From positions 1 to 10,114 of the forward strand of contig JALTFF010000043.1 of NCBI GenBank assembly GCA_027007465.1: a stretch of DNA of 10,114 nucleotides, written 5' to 3'. The translations under genes were made by a program, and so were the position numbers. Below, piece after piece: positions 1 to 6,660 of the stretch; the stretch's first letter is position 1; each line of letters begins with the position of its first letter. The notes under the pieces were generated by a model that was given only the letters and a program-made list of their open reading frames with translations, did not search any database and was not told where the DNA came from. This DNA is from a bacterium (lineage in GTDB: Bacteria > Patescibacteriota > Patescibacteriia > Patescibacteriales > JALTFF01).

Positions 1-40
1 ATAGCAACTTAGCCCATTACATAAAAGCTTATTCTATATA

Positions 41-77
41 AAAAGAGCTAAGCCCCACAAGAGAGCTTAGCTCTTTT
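41..77. terminator. Strong bidirectional hairpin terminator
   Basis: A perfect 13-bp stem (AAAAGAGCTAAGC at 41-53 with its complement at 65-77) encloses an 11-nt loop. The 3' arm ends in TTTT on the plus strand. On the minus strand the hairpin is followed by TTTTTATATA, a better U-tract, so it could stop transcription both ways. No gene in the window ends next to it. It may serve a gene ending just left of position 1, or shield the region from corA-side transcription. Its arm sequence recurs in the dnaK-dnaJ gap: AGAGCTTAGCTCTTT is at 62-76 (+) and at 2574-2560 (-). Confidence 0.75.
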
Positions 78-364
78 CTAAAGTCTGGTTCATTATAAAA
101 GAATACTCAGCATACCTGTTTATTATACTCAACAAGCAAACCTAAAAAGTTATTTAAACAATTTGAACATTTAACAATTTATGCCCCTTTTTTAATTTTT
201 TGGCTATCCATTTTTTATTTTTTCATTCTTAGATAGACCTCTATTTTCTCTCTTTTAAAGTAATTTATTCTTTGTATAGGTAATATTTCTTAATGAATTA
301 TTGCCAAATAGTATATTATTTTTTAGTGGGAATTAAGTTTTGAATCTGCTATCCAGAATAAAAT

Positions 365-393
365 ATGACATATTTTATAATTTATGATATAAT
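365..393 (+). promoter_or_regulatory. corA promoter, sigma70 type with extended -10
   Basis: The -35 box is ATGACA at 365-370 (5 of 6 matches to TTGACA). The spacer is 17 bp and the -10 box is a perfect TATAAT at 388-393, preceded by TG at 385-386 (extended -10). Transcription would start near 400, leaving only about 17 nt before the corA ATG at 417. No ribosome-binding site lies in that leader. Confidence 0.75.
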
Positions 394-416
394 ATATAAA
401 AATTCTGAATATTTTT

Positions 417-1385
417 ATGAGAACTAAAAAACTAAAAAATATTAAAGTTTTAAAAATTGATAATAAACAAATTCCTGGTTATTTAGAATGGATAAATATT
501 AAAAATGCTAAAAAGAAAGAAATAGAATATTTGAGGAAAAAATTTAAGTTTAATCTATGTGATTTAAAGGATTCTTTAAGTAAGAATTATGCGCAACGGC
601 CTAAAATTAAAGAAAGGGGAAATTATATTTTTATAGTTTTGCGCTTTCCATATCTTGATAAAAAAAATAAAGAAATTTTAACAGAAGAAGTAGATTTTTT
701 CTTAGGAAAGAATTTTTTAGTATATCTTCATAATGATAAATTTAAAGAAATTAATTCATTTTTTCACTTATGTGAAAGAGACCAAACAGTTGCTTTAAGC
801 TTTTCAGGAGAAAGTTCTGCCACATTGCTCTATGAAATTTTAAATAGATTATTCAAACAATGTTTCCCCTTGTTAGATGAAATAGGAATTGAAATAGATG
901 AAATAGAGAAAAAAATTTTTACCAGTAATAAAGAAAAAGAATCTGTGCAAGACATTATGAATACTAGGCATAACATTATTAACTTCCGCAGAATAATGCA
1001 AACTCATAAGAATATGATTAAGAAAATGATTTCTTTAAATTCAGAGTTTTTTCCTAAACAACCTCTTCGCGCGTATTATGATAAATTGTTAGAACAAACA
1101 AAAGATATTTGGGAAATATTAGAAAATCATAAGGAAGTAATTGAAATTTTAGCAATAGCAAATGATTCGCTCTTAAATTATAAAATAAGCGACATAATGA
1201 AAACATTAACTATTTTTTCTGTTATAGTCTTTCCACTCACTTTAATAGCAACAATATTTGGTATGAACACAACAGATGGTATGCCATTTATACATAATCA
1301 ATTTGGATTTGAAATAGTTATTGTTATAATGTTGTTTGGTTCGCTTTTTATGCTTTTATTTTTTGAGAAAAAGAAATGGTTATAA
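417..1385 (+). CDS. corA: CorA-family magnesium/divalent cation transporter
   Basis: This is a 322-aa inner-membrane channel of the CorA/MIT family, which lets Mg2+ (sometimes Co2+ or Ni2+) enter the cell as a homopentamer. The diagnostic GMN selectivity motif is at residues 282-284, at the end of TM1 (about 258-281, IMKTLTIFSVIVFPLTLIATIF). It is followed by the periplasmic loop TTDGMPFIHNQFGF, a variant of the usual MPEL loop. TM2 spans about 298-316 and ends in the basic tail EKKKWL, as expected for a cytoplasmic C-terminus. Residues 1-110 fit the N-terminal alpha/beta domain, and 140-255 is the charged helical stalk. Length is typical of the family. The ATG at 417 fits the promoter ending at 393; there is no Shine-Dalgarno sequence. 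It is monocistronic and convergent with dnaJ, sharing a terminator. Ion preference cannot be read from sequence. Confidence 0.95.
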   Translation: MRTKKLKNIKVLKIDNKQIPGYLEWINIKNAKKKEIEYLRKKFKFNLCDLKDSLSKNYAQRPKIKERGNYIFIVLRFPYLDKKNKEILTEEVDFFLGKNFLVYLHNDKFKEINSFFHLCERDQTVALSFSGESSATLLYEILNRLFKQCFPLLDEIGIEIDEIEKKIFTSNKEKESVQDIMNTRHNIINFRRIMQTHKNMIKKMISLNSEFFPKQPLRAYYDKLLEQTKDIWEILENHKEVIEILAIANDSLLNYKISDIMKTLTIFSVIVFPLTLIATIFGMNTTDGMPFIHNQFGFEIVIVIMLFGSLFMLLFFEKKKWL

Positions 1386-1415
1386 AAATTTCAGGAGCTA
1401 ATCTCCTGAAATTTT
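1385..1415. terminator. Shared corA/dnaJ bidirectional terminator
   Basis: A perfect 13-bp stem (AAAATTTCAGGAG at 1385-1397 with CTCCTGAAATTTT at 1403-1415) has a 5-nt loop, CTAAT. The left arm starts on the last base of the corA TAA. The loop contains the dnaJ stop (TAG on the minus strand, 1400-1398). The right arm encodes the last five DnaJ residues. On the minus strand the stem is followed by a run of T (ATTTTTAT), giving a classical intrinsic terminator for the chaperone operon. On the plus strand the T-run is inside the stem. Confidence 0.88.
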
Positions 1416-2507
1416 ATCTTCTTCTTGCTTAAATTCTTCTAATAATTGTTTCTGTTTTTGGGTTAATTTTTTAGGTGTTTTTACGATTACTTCTACTAAA
1501 TGATCACCTGATCCATATCCATGCATTTTAGGCACTCCTTTACCGCGCAACCTAAAAATAGTTCCACTTTGAGTGCCTTTAGGAATTTTTAATTTAACAA
1601 AACCATTCACAGTTTCTATGTCAACTTTATCTCCTAACGCAGCTTGAGTAAAATTAATATATTTTTTTGTATTAATATCATTTCCTTCACGTATAAAATA
1701 AGGATCTAATTTTACTCTAATTCTAATATATAAATCACCTGGCCTAGCATTATGAATACCTGCATTTCCCTGACCGCTTAATCTTAAAACTTCTCTATCA
1801 TTAATACCAGCAGGAATATTTATCTTTATTCTTTGAATCTTTTTAACAATTCCAAGTCCTCCACATTTAGAACAGGATTTTTCATATTTTTTCCCAGTGC
1901 CGCCACACTCAGGACATGTTGTGACTGTTTGAAAAGTGCCAAAAAATGTTCTCTGATTTTTTCTAATTTTCCCAGTGCCACCACATTTTGGGCAAGTGAT
2001 AATTTTTGATCCTGGTTCAGCTCCTGTGCCATTACATCTATCACATTTCACAAATTTATTTATAGCAATTTCCTTTTCTACACCAAAAATTGCTTCTTTA
2101 AATTCTATAGTTAATTGAACTTCTATGTCATCTCCACGTTTAGCCTGTTTATATTTTTTAGATGAAGAAAATCCAAAAATATCTCCAAAATCACTAAATA
2201 TTTCGCCTAAATCATCAGCATCTACATTAAAACCATTAGCAAATCCAGAAAAACCATCACTTCCTGTAAATCCATTAAATCCCCCATAATTTCCTGCTTG
2301 CTCAAAAGAACTACCAAAACGATCATATTGTCGACGTTTTTCTTTATCACCTAATACTTGATAAGCTTCATTTATTTCTTTAAATTTCTCAGGATCGCCA
2401 CCTTTATCTGGATGATATTGATGAGCTTTTTTGCGAAAAACTCTTTTTATTTCATCTTGAGAAGCATTTCTATCAACACCTAATATTTTATAATAGTCTT
2501 TAGACAT
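1398..2507 (-). CDS. dnaJ: Chaperone protein DnaJ (Hsp40), type I
   Basis: DnaJ is the cytoplasmic co-chaperone that delivers unfolded clients to DnaK and stimulates its ATPase. The 369-aa protein has every type I domain in order. The J-domain (1-65) carries the catalytic HPD at 32-34. A Gly/Phe-rich linker (about 66-116) includes the DIF-like motifs GEIFSDFGDIFG. The zinc-finger region has four complete CxxCxGxG repeats at 155-162, 172-179, 198-205 and 212-219, so both zinc sites should form. The C-terminal client-binding and dimerisation region covers about 220-355. The start at 2507 gives the canonical MSKDYYKILGV N-terminus, with no Shine-Dalgarno sequence. It is the last gene of the grpE-dnaK-dnaJ operon, 108 nt after dnaK with a hairpin between. 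Its final codons form half of the terminator stem. Confidence 0.97.
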   Translation of the reverse strand: MSKDYYKILGVDRNASQDEIKRVFRKKAHQYHPDKGGDPEKFKEINEAYQVLGDKEKRRQYDRFGSSFEQAGNYGGFNGFTGSDGFSGFANGFNVDADDLGEIFSDFGDIFGFSSSKKYKQAKRGDDIEVQLTIEFKEAIFGVEKEIAINKFVKCDRCNGTGAEPGSKIITCPKCGGTGKIRKNQRTFFGTFQTVTTCPECGGTGKKYEKSCSKCGGLGIVKKIQRIKINIPAGINDREVLRLSGQGNAGIHNARPGDLYIRIRVKLDPYFIREGNDINTKKYINFTQAALGDKVDIETVNGFVKLKIPKGTQSGTIFRLRGKGVPKMHGYGSGDHLVEVIVKTPKKLTQKQKQLLEEFKQEEDKISGD

Positions 2508-2535
2508 AAGATATTATTGTAATCAATTAGAAATA

Positions 2536-2572
2536 AGCTTAGCTCTTTTAGAAATTCTTAAAGAGCTAAGCT
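2536..2572. terminator. dnaK-dnaJ intercistronic hairpin
   Basis: A perfect 13-bp stem (AGCTTAGCTCTTT at 2536-2548 with AAAGAGCTAAGCT at 2560-2572) has an 11-nt loop. Read on the plus strand it is followed by CTATTTTTTATATA, a good U-tract. Read on the minus strand, the direction of the operon, it is followed only by TATTTC, a poor one. It may therefore be a leaky terminator or an RNA-processing or stability structure lowering dnaJ relative to dnaK, or mainly a block to antisense transcription. A compact alternative, AGAGC-TAA-GCTCT at 2562-2574, sits in the right arm. The arms match those of the hairpin at 41-77, in swapped order. Confidence 0.6.
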
Positions 2573-2615
2573 CTATTTTTTATATAAACAAAACTAAATA
2601 AAGTAATTTAATAAT

Positions 2616-4538
2616 TTATTTTTTTTCACTTTCTTCAAATTCACCTTCTTTTGGATTTTTATCTTCTTTGTTTTCTTCTTTTTTATCATCTTTATTATCG
2701 GTTCCATTACTTGCATTAGTTTGATCATTGCTTTTACTAGCTTGCTGATACATACTTGCGCCAATTCTTTGCGCTACTGCATTTAAATCATCTAATTTTT
2801 TCTTTATTTCATCAGTTTGCCCAGAATCTTTTATTTTTTTCAAATCTTCTAATTTTTCCTCTAATTCTTTTTTATCTTCTGATTTTATTTTATCACCAGA
2901 TTCTTTAAGTAATTTTTCTGTCTGAAATACAACACTATCAGCTTGATTTTTAATCTCTATCTGCTCTTTTTTCTTTTTATCCTCTTCACTATGCAATTCT
3001 GCATCTTTTTTCATTCTCTCAATTTCCTCTTTTGACAATCCAGATGAGGCTGTAATAGTAATTTTTTGCTCTTTATTAGTCGCCTTATCTTTAGCGCTCA
3101 CATTTAATATTCCATTACTATCAATGTCAAACTTAACTTCAATTTGAGGAACCCCGCGAGGAGCTGAAGGAATGCCATCTAAAATAAATCTTCCTAAGGT
3201 TTTGTTATCAGCTGCCATAGGCCGTTCACCCTGAATAACATGAATTTCTACACTTGTCTGGCCATCTGCTGCTGTTGAAAAAATCTGTGATTTAGATGTT
3301 GGTATTGTTGTATTACGTTTAATTAAAGGAGTAGCTACTCCGCCTAATGTTTCAATTCCTAAAGTTAGTGGAATAACATCCAATAATAAAACATCCTTTA
3401 CTTCACCGCCTAATATTCCAGCCTGCACAGCAGCTCCTACTGCTACAACTTCATCTGGATTAACACTTAAGTGTAATTCCTTTCCAAAAAATTCCTTAAC
3501 TTTTTTCTGCACTAATGGCATTCTTGTCATACCGCCAACCATAATAACTTCTTCAATATCTTTTACATCAAGCTTTGCGTCTTTTAAAGCTGCTTTGCAT
3601 GGTTCTATTGTTTTTTCAACTAAATCATCAACTAATTCCTCTAATTTTGATCTAGTTAGCTTCATTACTAAATGCTTTGGTCCATTAGCGTCTGTTGTAA
3701 TAAACGGCTGATTAATTTCTGTTTCCATTGTTGTTGACAATTCAATCTTGGCTTTTTCAGCTGCTTCTTTAATTCGTTGTATAGCCAAAGTATCATTTGA
3801 CAAATCAATACCTTGATCTTTTTTAAATTCTTCTATAATCCAATTAATTATTCTTTGATCAAAATCTTCACCGCCTAAATGAGTATCTCCATTAGTTGAT
3901 TTTACTTCAACTGTGTCTTCGCTAATATCTAAAATAGAAACATCAAATGTTCCTCCTCCTAAATCATAAACAGCAATTTGTTCTCCTTTCTTTTTTTCAA
4001 ACCCATAAGCTAAAGCAGCTGCTGTTGGCTCATTGATAATTCTTTTCACATCAAGGCCAGCTATTTTTCCAGCATCTTTAGTGGCTTGACGTTGTGAATC
4101 ATTAAAATAAGCTGGAACAGTAATTACAGCATCTGTAATTTTTTCACCCAATCTGGCTTCTGCATCAGCTTTTAATTTACTTAAAATCATTGCTGAAATT
4201 TCTTGGGGAGTATATTCTTTATCTGATATTTTTATTTTTACACCATCTCCTGATTTAACAATTTTATATGATGCTGTTTTTAAATCACGCTGCACTTCTT
4301 CATCTTCAAAACGTCTTCCAATTAAACGTTTAACAGCAAAGACAGTATTCTCCGCATTTGTAATAGCCTGTCTTTTAGCTGCTAATCCAATTAATCTCTC
4401 ACCACTTTTAGAAATAGCCACAATAGAAGGAGTAGTTCTATTTCCTTCAGCATTTTCTAAAATTTTTGGTTTACCACCCTCCATAACAGCCATAGCGCTA
4501 TTAGTGGTTCCCAAATCAATACCTAAAATCTTTGACAT
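2616..4538 (-). CDS. dnaK: Molecular chaperone DnaK (Hsp70)
   Basis: DnaK is the cytoplasmic ATP-driven Hsp70 that binds hydrophobic peptide stretches, working with DnaJ and GrpE. The 640-aa protein is full length. The ATPase domain (1 to about 380) shows phosphate loop 1 (IDLGTTNS, 7-14), the catalytic lysine in FAVKRLIG (Lys70), VPAYFND (141-147), phosphate loop 2 (YDLGGGTFDVS, 191-201), IMVGGMTRMP (332-341) and VVAVGAA (364-370). The allosteric linker VLLLDV is at 383-388. The beta-sandwich substrate domain follows (about 389-500) and then the helical lid (about 502-600). The tail (600-640) is a low-complexity stretch rich in Asn, Asp, Glu and Lys ending FEESEKK. The start gives MSKILGIDLGTTNS, with no Shine-Dalgarno sequence. 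It lies 57 nt after grpE with an imperfect hairpin between. No key residue is missing. Confidence 0.98.
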   Translation of the reverse strand: MSKILGIDLGTTNSAMAVMEGGKPKILENAEGNRTTPSIVAISKSGERLIGLAAKRQAITNAENTVFAVKRLIGRRFEDEEVQRDLKTASYKIVKSGDGVKIKISDKEYTPQEISAMILSKLKADAEARLGEKITDAVITVPAYFNDSQRQATKDAGKIAGLDVKRIINEPTAAALAYGFEKKKGEQIAVYDLGGGTFDVSILDISEDTVEVKSTNGDTHLGGEDFDQRIINWIIEEFKKDQGIDLSNDTLAIQRIKEAAEKAKIELSTTMETEINQPFITTDANGPKHLVMKLTRSKLEELVDDLVEKTIEPCKAALKDAKLDVKDIEEVIMVGGMTRMPLVQKKVKEFFGKELHLSVNPDEVVAVGAAVQAGILGGEVKDVLLLDVIPLTLGIETLGGVATPLIKRNTTIPTSKSQIFSTAADGQTSVEIHVIQGERPMAADNKTLGRFILDGIPSAPRGVPQIEVKFDIDSNGILNVSAKDKATNKEQKITITASSGLSKEEIERMKKDAELHSEEDKKKKEQIEIKNQADSVVFQTEKLLKESGDKIKSEDKKELEEKLEDLKKIKDSGQTDEIKKKLDDLNAVAQRIGASMYQQASKSNDQTNASNGTDNKDDKKEENKEDKNPKEGEFEESEKK

Positions 4539-4550
4539 ATTTTTGTAATA

Positions 4551-4587
4551 ATCAATTTATAGTTACAATATGTAGCCTATAATTGAT
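4551..4587 (-). promoter_or_regulatory. Imperfect hairpin just upstream of dnaK
   Basis: In the grpE-dnaK gap, ATCAATT (4551-4557) pairs with AATTGAT (4581-4587). After a one-base bulge, ATAG (4559-4562) pairs with CTAT (4577-4580). After a small internal loop, TACA (4564-4567) pairs with TGTA (4571-4574) around an ATA triloop. That is 15 base pairs in 37 nt. In the mRNA it ends 12 nt before the dnaK AUG and has no U-tract, so it is not a good terminator. A processing, stability or translation-control role is possible. Most pairs are A-U, so a chance fold cannot be excluded. Confidence 0.35.
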
Positions 4588-4596
4588 ATATAAAAA

Positions 4597-5139
4597 TTAT
4601 TTTTCTTTAATATATTTGTATACTGAAACTCTAGCTGGGATAATAAGTTTTCCATTTAATTTATAGCCCGGCTTTACTTCTAATGCCACAATATCTTGAA
4701 GTTTAGCATTAGATGTTGGTTCACTTTTTATAGCTTCCATTTCTTGAGGATTAAATTCTTTATCTTTGGTTTCTACTTTTTCAACTCCAAATTTTTCTAA
4801 AATATCTTTAAACTGCCTTTTTATCAATTTTACTCCATCTAACCATTGTCTTAAATCCTTATTAGTATCTTCTTTAAATAATTTAATACCTTTGATACTT
4901 GCTAATGAAAGTTTTAAATTATCATAAACAATTAAAATTTCTTTAATCACTTCTTCATTGGAATATTTAATAAATTCCTCCTTTTCTCTAGCAGTCTGTT
5001 TGACTAAATTTTGATAATCTGCTAAAGCGCGTTTATATTTATTTTCTAAATCATTGTTTTCTTGCTTTAATTTTTCAACTTCTTTATTCTTGCTTGATTT
5101 ATTTTTTGTTTTTTTATTATCTTTTTTCTTATCTTCCAT
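4597..5139 (-). CDS. grpE: Nucleotide exchange factor GrpE
   Basis: GrpE is the cytoplasmic homodimeric factor that releases ADP from DnaK and so resets its client cycle. The 180-aa protein has a very Lys/Asn/Glu-rich disordered N-terminus (1-20), the long dimerising helix (about 20-80, with the typical LENKYKRALADYQNLVKQTAREKEE pattern region at 31-55), the four-helix segment (about 85-120), and the C-terminal beta-wing (about 120-177). The wing carries the family signature: FGVEKVE, FNPQEMEAI (129-137), and VKPGYKLNGKLIIPARVSV (155-173). Length is usual for bacterial GrpE. The ATG at 5139 is the first after the consensus promoter; there is no Shine-Dalgarno sequence. It is first in the grpE-dnaK-dnaJ operon. 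No hrcA gene accompanies the operon here. Confidence 0.96.
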   Translation of the reverse strand: MEDKKKDNKKTKNKSSKNKEVEKLKQENNDLENKYKRALADYQNLVKQTAREKEEFIKYSNEEVIKEILIVYDNLKLSLASIKGIKLFKEDTNKDLRQWLDGVKLIKRQFKDILEKFGVEKVETKDKEFNPQEMEAIKSEPTSNAKLQDIVALEVKPGYKLNGKLIIPARVSVYKYIKEK

Positions 5140-5172
5140 ACTTATATAAATTTAATAATTTTAAACAATTTT

Positions 5173-5201
5173 ATTATACAATATTATTTAATTCTTGTCA
5201 A
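5173..5201 (-). promoter_or_regulatory. Perfect-consensus promoter of grpE-dnaK-dnaJ
   Basis: On the minus strand, TTGACA (5201-5196) and TATAAT (5178-5173) are separated by exactly 17 bp, a full match to the sigma70/sigmaA consensus. Transcription would start near 5166, about 27 nt before the grpE ATG. The -35 box lies inside the last sense codons of rfbB (Leu-Asp-Lys, CTT GAC AAG). I find no CIRCE inverted repeat and no heat-shock sigma-type boxes around it, which suggests strong housekeeping expression. Confidence 0.85.
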
Positions 5202-6213
5202 GTGCATTATATTGCTTTTTATAATATTCTAAATAATCACCATTTTTTAATTTCTTCCACCAATCTTCATTATTTTCATACCAAACAATAGTTTTAGCTA
5301 AACCTTGCTCAAATTCAACTTGAGGCTTCCAATTAAACTGTTTTCTTAATTTATCAGAATTAATAGCATAGCGAAAATCATGACCAGGCCTATCTTTAAC
5401 ATATTTAATATAACTCTTGTCTTTATTCATAAATTTCAAAATCAATTCTGCGACTTCTTTATTTTTCTTCCTTTGGCCAGTGCCAATATTATAACTCTCC
5501 CCTATTTTTCCATAATGCATAATTAAATCAAGAGCTTGACAATAATCTTCTGTAAATATCCACTCACGGACCTGCTCGCCATCTCCATAAATAGGAATAT
5601 CTTTTTCTTCTAATAAATTAGTGATAAATAAAGGTATTAATTTTTCTGGATATTGATGGGTTCCATAATAATTGCAACTATGAACAACTATCACAGGTAT
5701 TTGATATGTTTTCCAATAAGCGCGACAAAACAAATCAGCGCTGGCTTTTGCTGCGCTATAAGGGCTGTTTGGCAAAAATGGAGAATCTTCAAAAAATTCT
5801 CCTTGCTTTATTTGTCCAAAAACTTCATCAGTAGATATCTGAATTATTTTATTAGCTTTACCTAATCTTACTGCTTCTAACAAGTTATAAGTACCTACAA
5901 TATCTGTTAATAAAAATGATTTTGGTTCTAATATAGATCTATCAACATGAGTTTCAGCTGCAAAATTAACAATAATATCCACTTCTTGTTTTAAGGCTTT
6001 ATTAACATCACCTTCTTGAGTAATATCACCTTTAATAAATTGATATCTATTAGAAAAATTTTTCTCAATATCTGCTAGATTGTCTAAATTTCCAGCATAA
6101 GTTAACTTGTCTAAATTAGTAATCTGATAATTTTCATATTTTTCTAAAATATATCTAATAAAATGCGACCCCATAAAACCTGCTCCGCCTGTAATTAAAA
6201 GTTTTTTCTCCAT
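5188..6213 (-). CDS. rfbB: dTDP-glucose 4,6-dehydratase
   Basis: The enzyme converts dTDP-glucose to dTDP-4-keto-6-deoxyglucose with bound NAD+, the second step toward dTDP-rhamnose and other deoxysugars. The 341-aa protein is an extended SDR with a Rossmann fold. It has the NAD-binding GGAGFMGS (9-16), NLDKLTYAGNLDNL (33-46) typical of RmlB, FAAETHVDRSI (84-94), the catalytic STDEVFG (127-133; Asp129-Glu130), YSAAK (152-156; Tyr and Lys of the active site), EKLIP (190-194), REWIF (216-220) and DRPGHDFRY (274-282). One oddity is the sugar-binding loop at 178-189, HSCNYYGTHQYP, where the family usually has a SNNYGPYQFP-type sequence. dTDP-glucose dehydratase remains the best call, but another nucleotide substrate is possible. 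No rmlA, rmlC or rmlD is in the window. It starts 25 nt after the HIT gene and is probably cotranscribed. Its end carries the grpE -35 box. Confidence 0.9.
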   Translation of the reverse strand: MEKKLLITGGAGFMGSHFIRYILEKYENYQITNLDKLTYAGNLDNLADIEKNFSNRYQFIKGDITQEGDVNKALKQEVDIIVNFAAETHVDRSILEPKSFLLTDIVGTYNLLEAVRLGKANKIIQISTDEVFGQIKQGEFFEDSPFLPNSPYSAAKASADLFCRAYWKTYQIPVIVVHSCNYYGTHQYPEKLIPLFITNLLEEKDIPIYGDGEQVREWIFTEDYCQALDLIMHYGKIGESYNIGTGQRKKNKEVAELILKFMNKDKSYIKYVKDRPGHDFRYAINSDKLRKQFNWKPQVEFEQGLAKTIVWYENNEDWWKKLKNGDYLEYYKKQYNALDKN

Positions 6214-6238
6214 AAAACTATATTATATAATATTAAAT

Positions 6239-6649
6239 TTATTCTAAAGCTCTTCTAATTTTTTCAGCATATTTGCTCGCTTTATCTTCAATATATTTTC
6301 GTTGAGGCATTAGCTTTATGCCATCATCTTCAAGACGAGGAATAATATGAAAATGCAAATGAGGCACAATCTGTCCTGCCACACTACCATTATTAATTCC
6401 AATATTATAACCATTAACATTTAAGCCATCTTTAATAGCTTTTCCAATCTTCTTTACTGCTATAATTAATTCTTTTAAATTTCTTTCGTCAATTTCTTCT
6501 AAATTTTCATAATGTTTTTTAGGGACAACTAATGTATGGCCATAATTTACTGGATTTATGTCTAAAAACGCATAGACATAATCATTGCTATAAACCTCAT
6601 AGCTTGGTAATTCTTTGTTTATAATTTTGCAAAAAATACAATTTTCCAT
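6239..6649 (-). CDS. HIT-family (HINT-like) nucleotide hydrolase/transferase
   Basis: This is a 136-aa cytoplasmic histidine-triad protein. HINT-branch members hydrolyse nucleoside phosphoramidates and related adenylates. The active-site triad is HLHFH at 97-101, followed by IIPR. Other family marks are the N-terminal CIFCKII (Cys4, Cys7, a zinc-site pattern of the HINT branch), FLDINPVNYGHTLVVPKKHYENL (28-50 region) and the YNIGINNG loop (81-88). I chose the ATG at 6649 because MENCIFCKIINKE is the usual N-terminus. A GTG at 6664 is in frame, adds five residues, and overlaps the TGA of the small gene upstream (GTGA), so coupled translation from it is a real alternative. Neither start has a Shine-Dalgarno sequence. 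The physiological substrate cannot be told. A promoter at 6714-6686 may give it expression independent of the upstream genes. Confidence 0.92.
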   Translation of the reverse strand: MENCIFCKIINKELPSYEVYSNDYVYAFLDINPVNYGHTLVVPKKHYENLEEIDERNLKELIIAVKKIGKAIKDGLNVNGYNIGINNGSVAGQIVPHLHFHIIPRLEDDGIKLMPQRKYIEDKASKYAEKIRRALE

Positions 6650-6660
6650 AAAAAAATTTA

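Larger units (their letters stand above)
1..416. other. Gene-free leader region, 416 bases
   Basis: I see no supportable gene on either strand. The longest ATG-initiated frames I traced by eye are about 10 to 16 codons. The recognisable elements are the hairpin at 41-77 and the corA promoter at 365-393. The stretch from about 180 to 300 is T-rich on the plus strand and stop-dense. A TATAAT box on the minus strand at 127-122 lies about 45 bases upstream of the 41-77 terminator, but it has no matching -35 box, so I do not call a small RNA. No tRNA-like arms were seen. Confidence 0.6.

Noticed and set aside
36..127. Possible small minus-strand RNA from a TATAAT box (127-122) to the 41-77 terminator
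   Set aside because: No -35 element or extended -10, and no recognisable RNA family; transcript evidence would be needed.
1826..2044. 72-aa minus-strand frame within dnaJ
   Set aside because: It lies wholly inside the zinc-finger region of dnaJ in another frame and has no family features.
5094..5291. 65-aa plus-strand frame across the rfbB-grpE junction
   Set aside because: It is antisense to two well-supported genes and to the consensus promoter, with the Phe/Tyr/Asn-rich composition expected of AT-rich antisense.
5653..5865. 70-aa plus-strand frame within rfbB
   Set aside because: It is antisense to conserved dehydratase motifs; no start signal or recognisable domain.
6214..6238. TATAAT box just before rfbB on the minus strand
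   Set aside because: No -35 match at 16-18 bp, and such boxes are frequent in AT-only gaps; cotranscription with the HIT gene is simpler.
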